Shown one piece after another: positions 6,860-7,070 of a stretch of 7,070 nucleotides of DNA. The stretch is from Bacteroidales bacterium. Lineage in GTDB: Bacteria > Bacteroidota > Bacteroidia > Bacteroidales > UBA932. The notes under the pieces are model-generated. The model saw nothing but the letters and a program-made list of their open reading frames with translations, ran no database searches and was not told where the DNA came from. The stretch spans positions 32,983 through 40,052 of the forward strand of contig JABUTP010000018.1 in NCBI GenBank assembly GCA_021443625.1. Direction: 5' to 3'. The first letter of the stretch is position 1, and every line of letters begins with the position of its first letter. The position numbers and the translations under genes were made by a program.

Positions 6860-6889
6860 TATGGAGATGGAATTGATTTTTGCTTTCAT
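6842..6889 (-). CDS. arginine-rich leader peptide (15 residues) of the arg operon
   Basis: A short reading frame on the minus strand encodes MKAKINSISIGRVRR and then TAA. Three of the last four residues are arginine (codons CGT at 6856, CGA at 6850, CGT at 6847), directly before the stop and upstream of an arginine operon. This is the layout of a classical attenuator leader peptide, in which scarce charged Arg-tRNA stalls the ribosome at these codons. The ATG lies only 7 nt after the promoter -7 box, so transcription probably starts at or within a few bases of it and the message would be leaderless or nearly so. The first ten residues (KAKINSISI) contain no arginine. I cannot assign it to a named leader family. 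Its function is inferred from position and codon content, not from a conserved domain. Confidence 0.72.
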   Translation of the reverse strand: MKAKINSISIGRVRR

Positions 6890-6896
6890 AGCGGCG

Positions 6897-6904
6897 CAAA
6901 TATA
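6897..6904 (-). promoter_or_regulatory. arg operon promoter, Bacteroidota -7 box TATATTTG
   Basis: The minus strand reads TATATTTG, a perfect match to the Bacteroidota primary sigma -7 consensus TAnnTTTG, followed by CGCCGCT and then the leader-peptide ATG. Transcription should begin around 6893-6889. The -33 position is poor: only TTAC/TACG-like bases lie 20 to 22 nt upstream instead of TTTG, which suggests a weak or regulated promoter. The spacer is AT-rich (TATATAAATAAAG). An arginine repressor or another regulator could bind here, but I do not see a confident operator palindrome over the spacer. Confidence 0.6.
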
Positions 6905-6936
6905 CTACACTTTATTTATATAGGGCGTAATTTTGA

Positions 6937-6968
6937 GGAAAATTTGCCCGGCTTTGCCCAAATTTCCC
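6937..6968. repeat. 10-bp inverted repeat upstream of the arg promoter
   Basis: GGAAAATTTG (6937-6946) and CAAATTTCCC (6959-6968) are inverted copies matching at 9 of 10 positions, separated by 12 bases. The interior also holds a direct repeat TTTGCCC (6943-6949 and 6953-6959). The element sits 33 to 64 bp upstream of the -7 box. There is no T-run on either side, so it does not look like an intrinsic terminator. An operator or activator site shared by the two divergent promoters is possible, but no regulator is identified. Confidence 0.45.
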
Positions 6969-7047
6969 GTTGAGAGAGGTTTATCTTCCTCTTGGAGGGT
7001 GCTTCTGCGTGGGTTTCAGTAAAATTTTTTGAAAAAGTTGTAAAAAA

Positions 7048-7070
7048 TTTGGAAGGAAGTAAAAAGTGTG
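7048..7070 (+). promoter_or_regulatory. -33 half of a divergent plus-strand promoter cut by the window edge
   Basis: On the plus strand TTTG at 7048-7051, embedded in a run like GTTGTAAAAAATTTGG, resembles the -33 element of strong Bacteroidales promoters. Exactly 19 bases follow to the end of the window (GAAGGAAGTAAAAAGTGTG), the usual spacer, so a TAnnTTTG box should begin at the next base. It would drive a gene to the right, divergent from the arg operon. The call rests on half a promoter and on A-rich context that I recognise from this group. Confidence 0.4.

Noticed and set aside
6901..6920. Imperfect dyad TATA...TATA over the arg promoter as an ArgR box
   Set aside because: Only about half of the arm positions match, and I do not know the Bacteroidota ArgR motif well enough to claim it.
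7022..7050. AT-only inverted repeat AAATTTTTT / AAAAAATTT with an 11-base spacer
   Set aside because: Nine A/T pairs in very A-rich DNA are likely by chance, have no GC pairs for a stable terminator stem, and overlap the promoter-like context at the edge.
1..7070. CRISPR arrays, insertion sequences, tRNA or rRNA genes, phage or defence genes
   Set aside because: No spaced repeats, transposase-like frames, terminal inverted repeats or RNA gene sequences were seen; the window is almost filled by the arginine operon.

Overview
The window looks like a Bacteroidota chromosome, most likely order Bacteroidales. Three things point there: an N-succinylornithine carbamoyltransferase of the Bacteroides fragilis type, a perfect TAnnTTTG promoter -7 box, and A/C-rich gene starts with no Shine-Dalgarno sequence. 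The genes look moderately GC-rich by eye (not counted), and both window ends are AT-rich. I cannot name the genus.

All recognised genes lie on the minus strand and read as one arginine biosynthesis operon, transcribed from right to left: promoter (6897-6904), a 15-residue leader peptide ending in Gly-Arg-Val-Arg-Arg (6889-6842), a structured leader RNA of about 110 nt, then a GNAT acyltransferase-argG fusion (6733-4997), argC (5000-4023), argD (3994-2870), argF' (2859-1906), argB (1902-1135) and argE (1125-58). Genes overlap by 4 nt or are separated by 3 to 28 nt. No terminator is visible after argE, so the transcript may continue past the left edge.

The genes fit the N-succinyl version of the linear arginine pathway. 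The GNAT domain is the natural candidate to acylate glutamate. ArgB phosphorylates the product, ArgC reduces it and ArgD transaminates it to N-succinylornithine. ArgF' carbamoylates this to N-succinylcitrulline, ArgE removes succinate to give citrulline, and ArgG joins citrulline to aspartate. Only argininosuccinate lyase (argH) is missing from the window. The carbamoyltransferase carries Pro90, the residue known to set succinyl rather than acetyl specificity.

The main points of interest are the arginine-rich leader peptide with its alternative RNA pairings (an apparent arginine-sensing attenuator that starts almost at the predicted transcript start), and the fusion of the putative first-step enzyme to ArgG, which acts near the end of the pathway. 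The right edge (6905-7070) holds no gene. It contains a 10-bp inverted repeat upstream of the arg promoter and what looks like the -33 half of a divergent plus-strand promoter whose -7 box would fall just outside the window.
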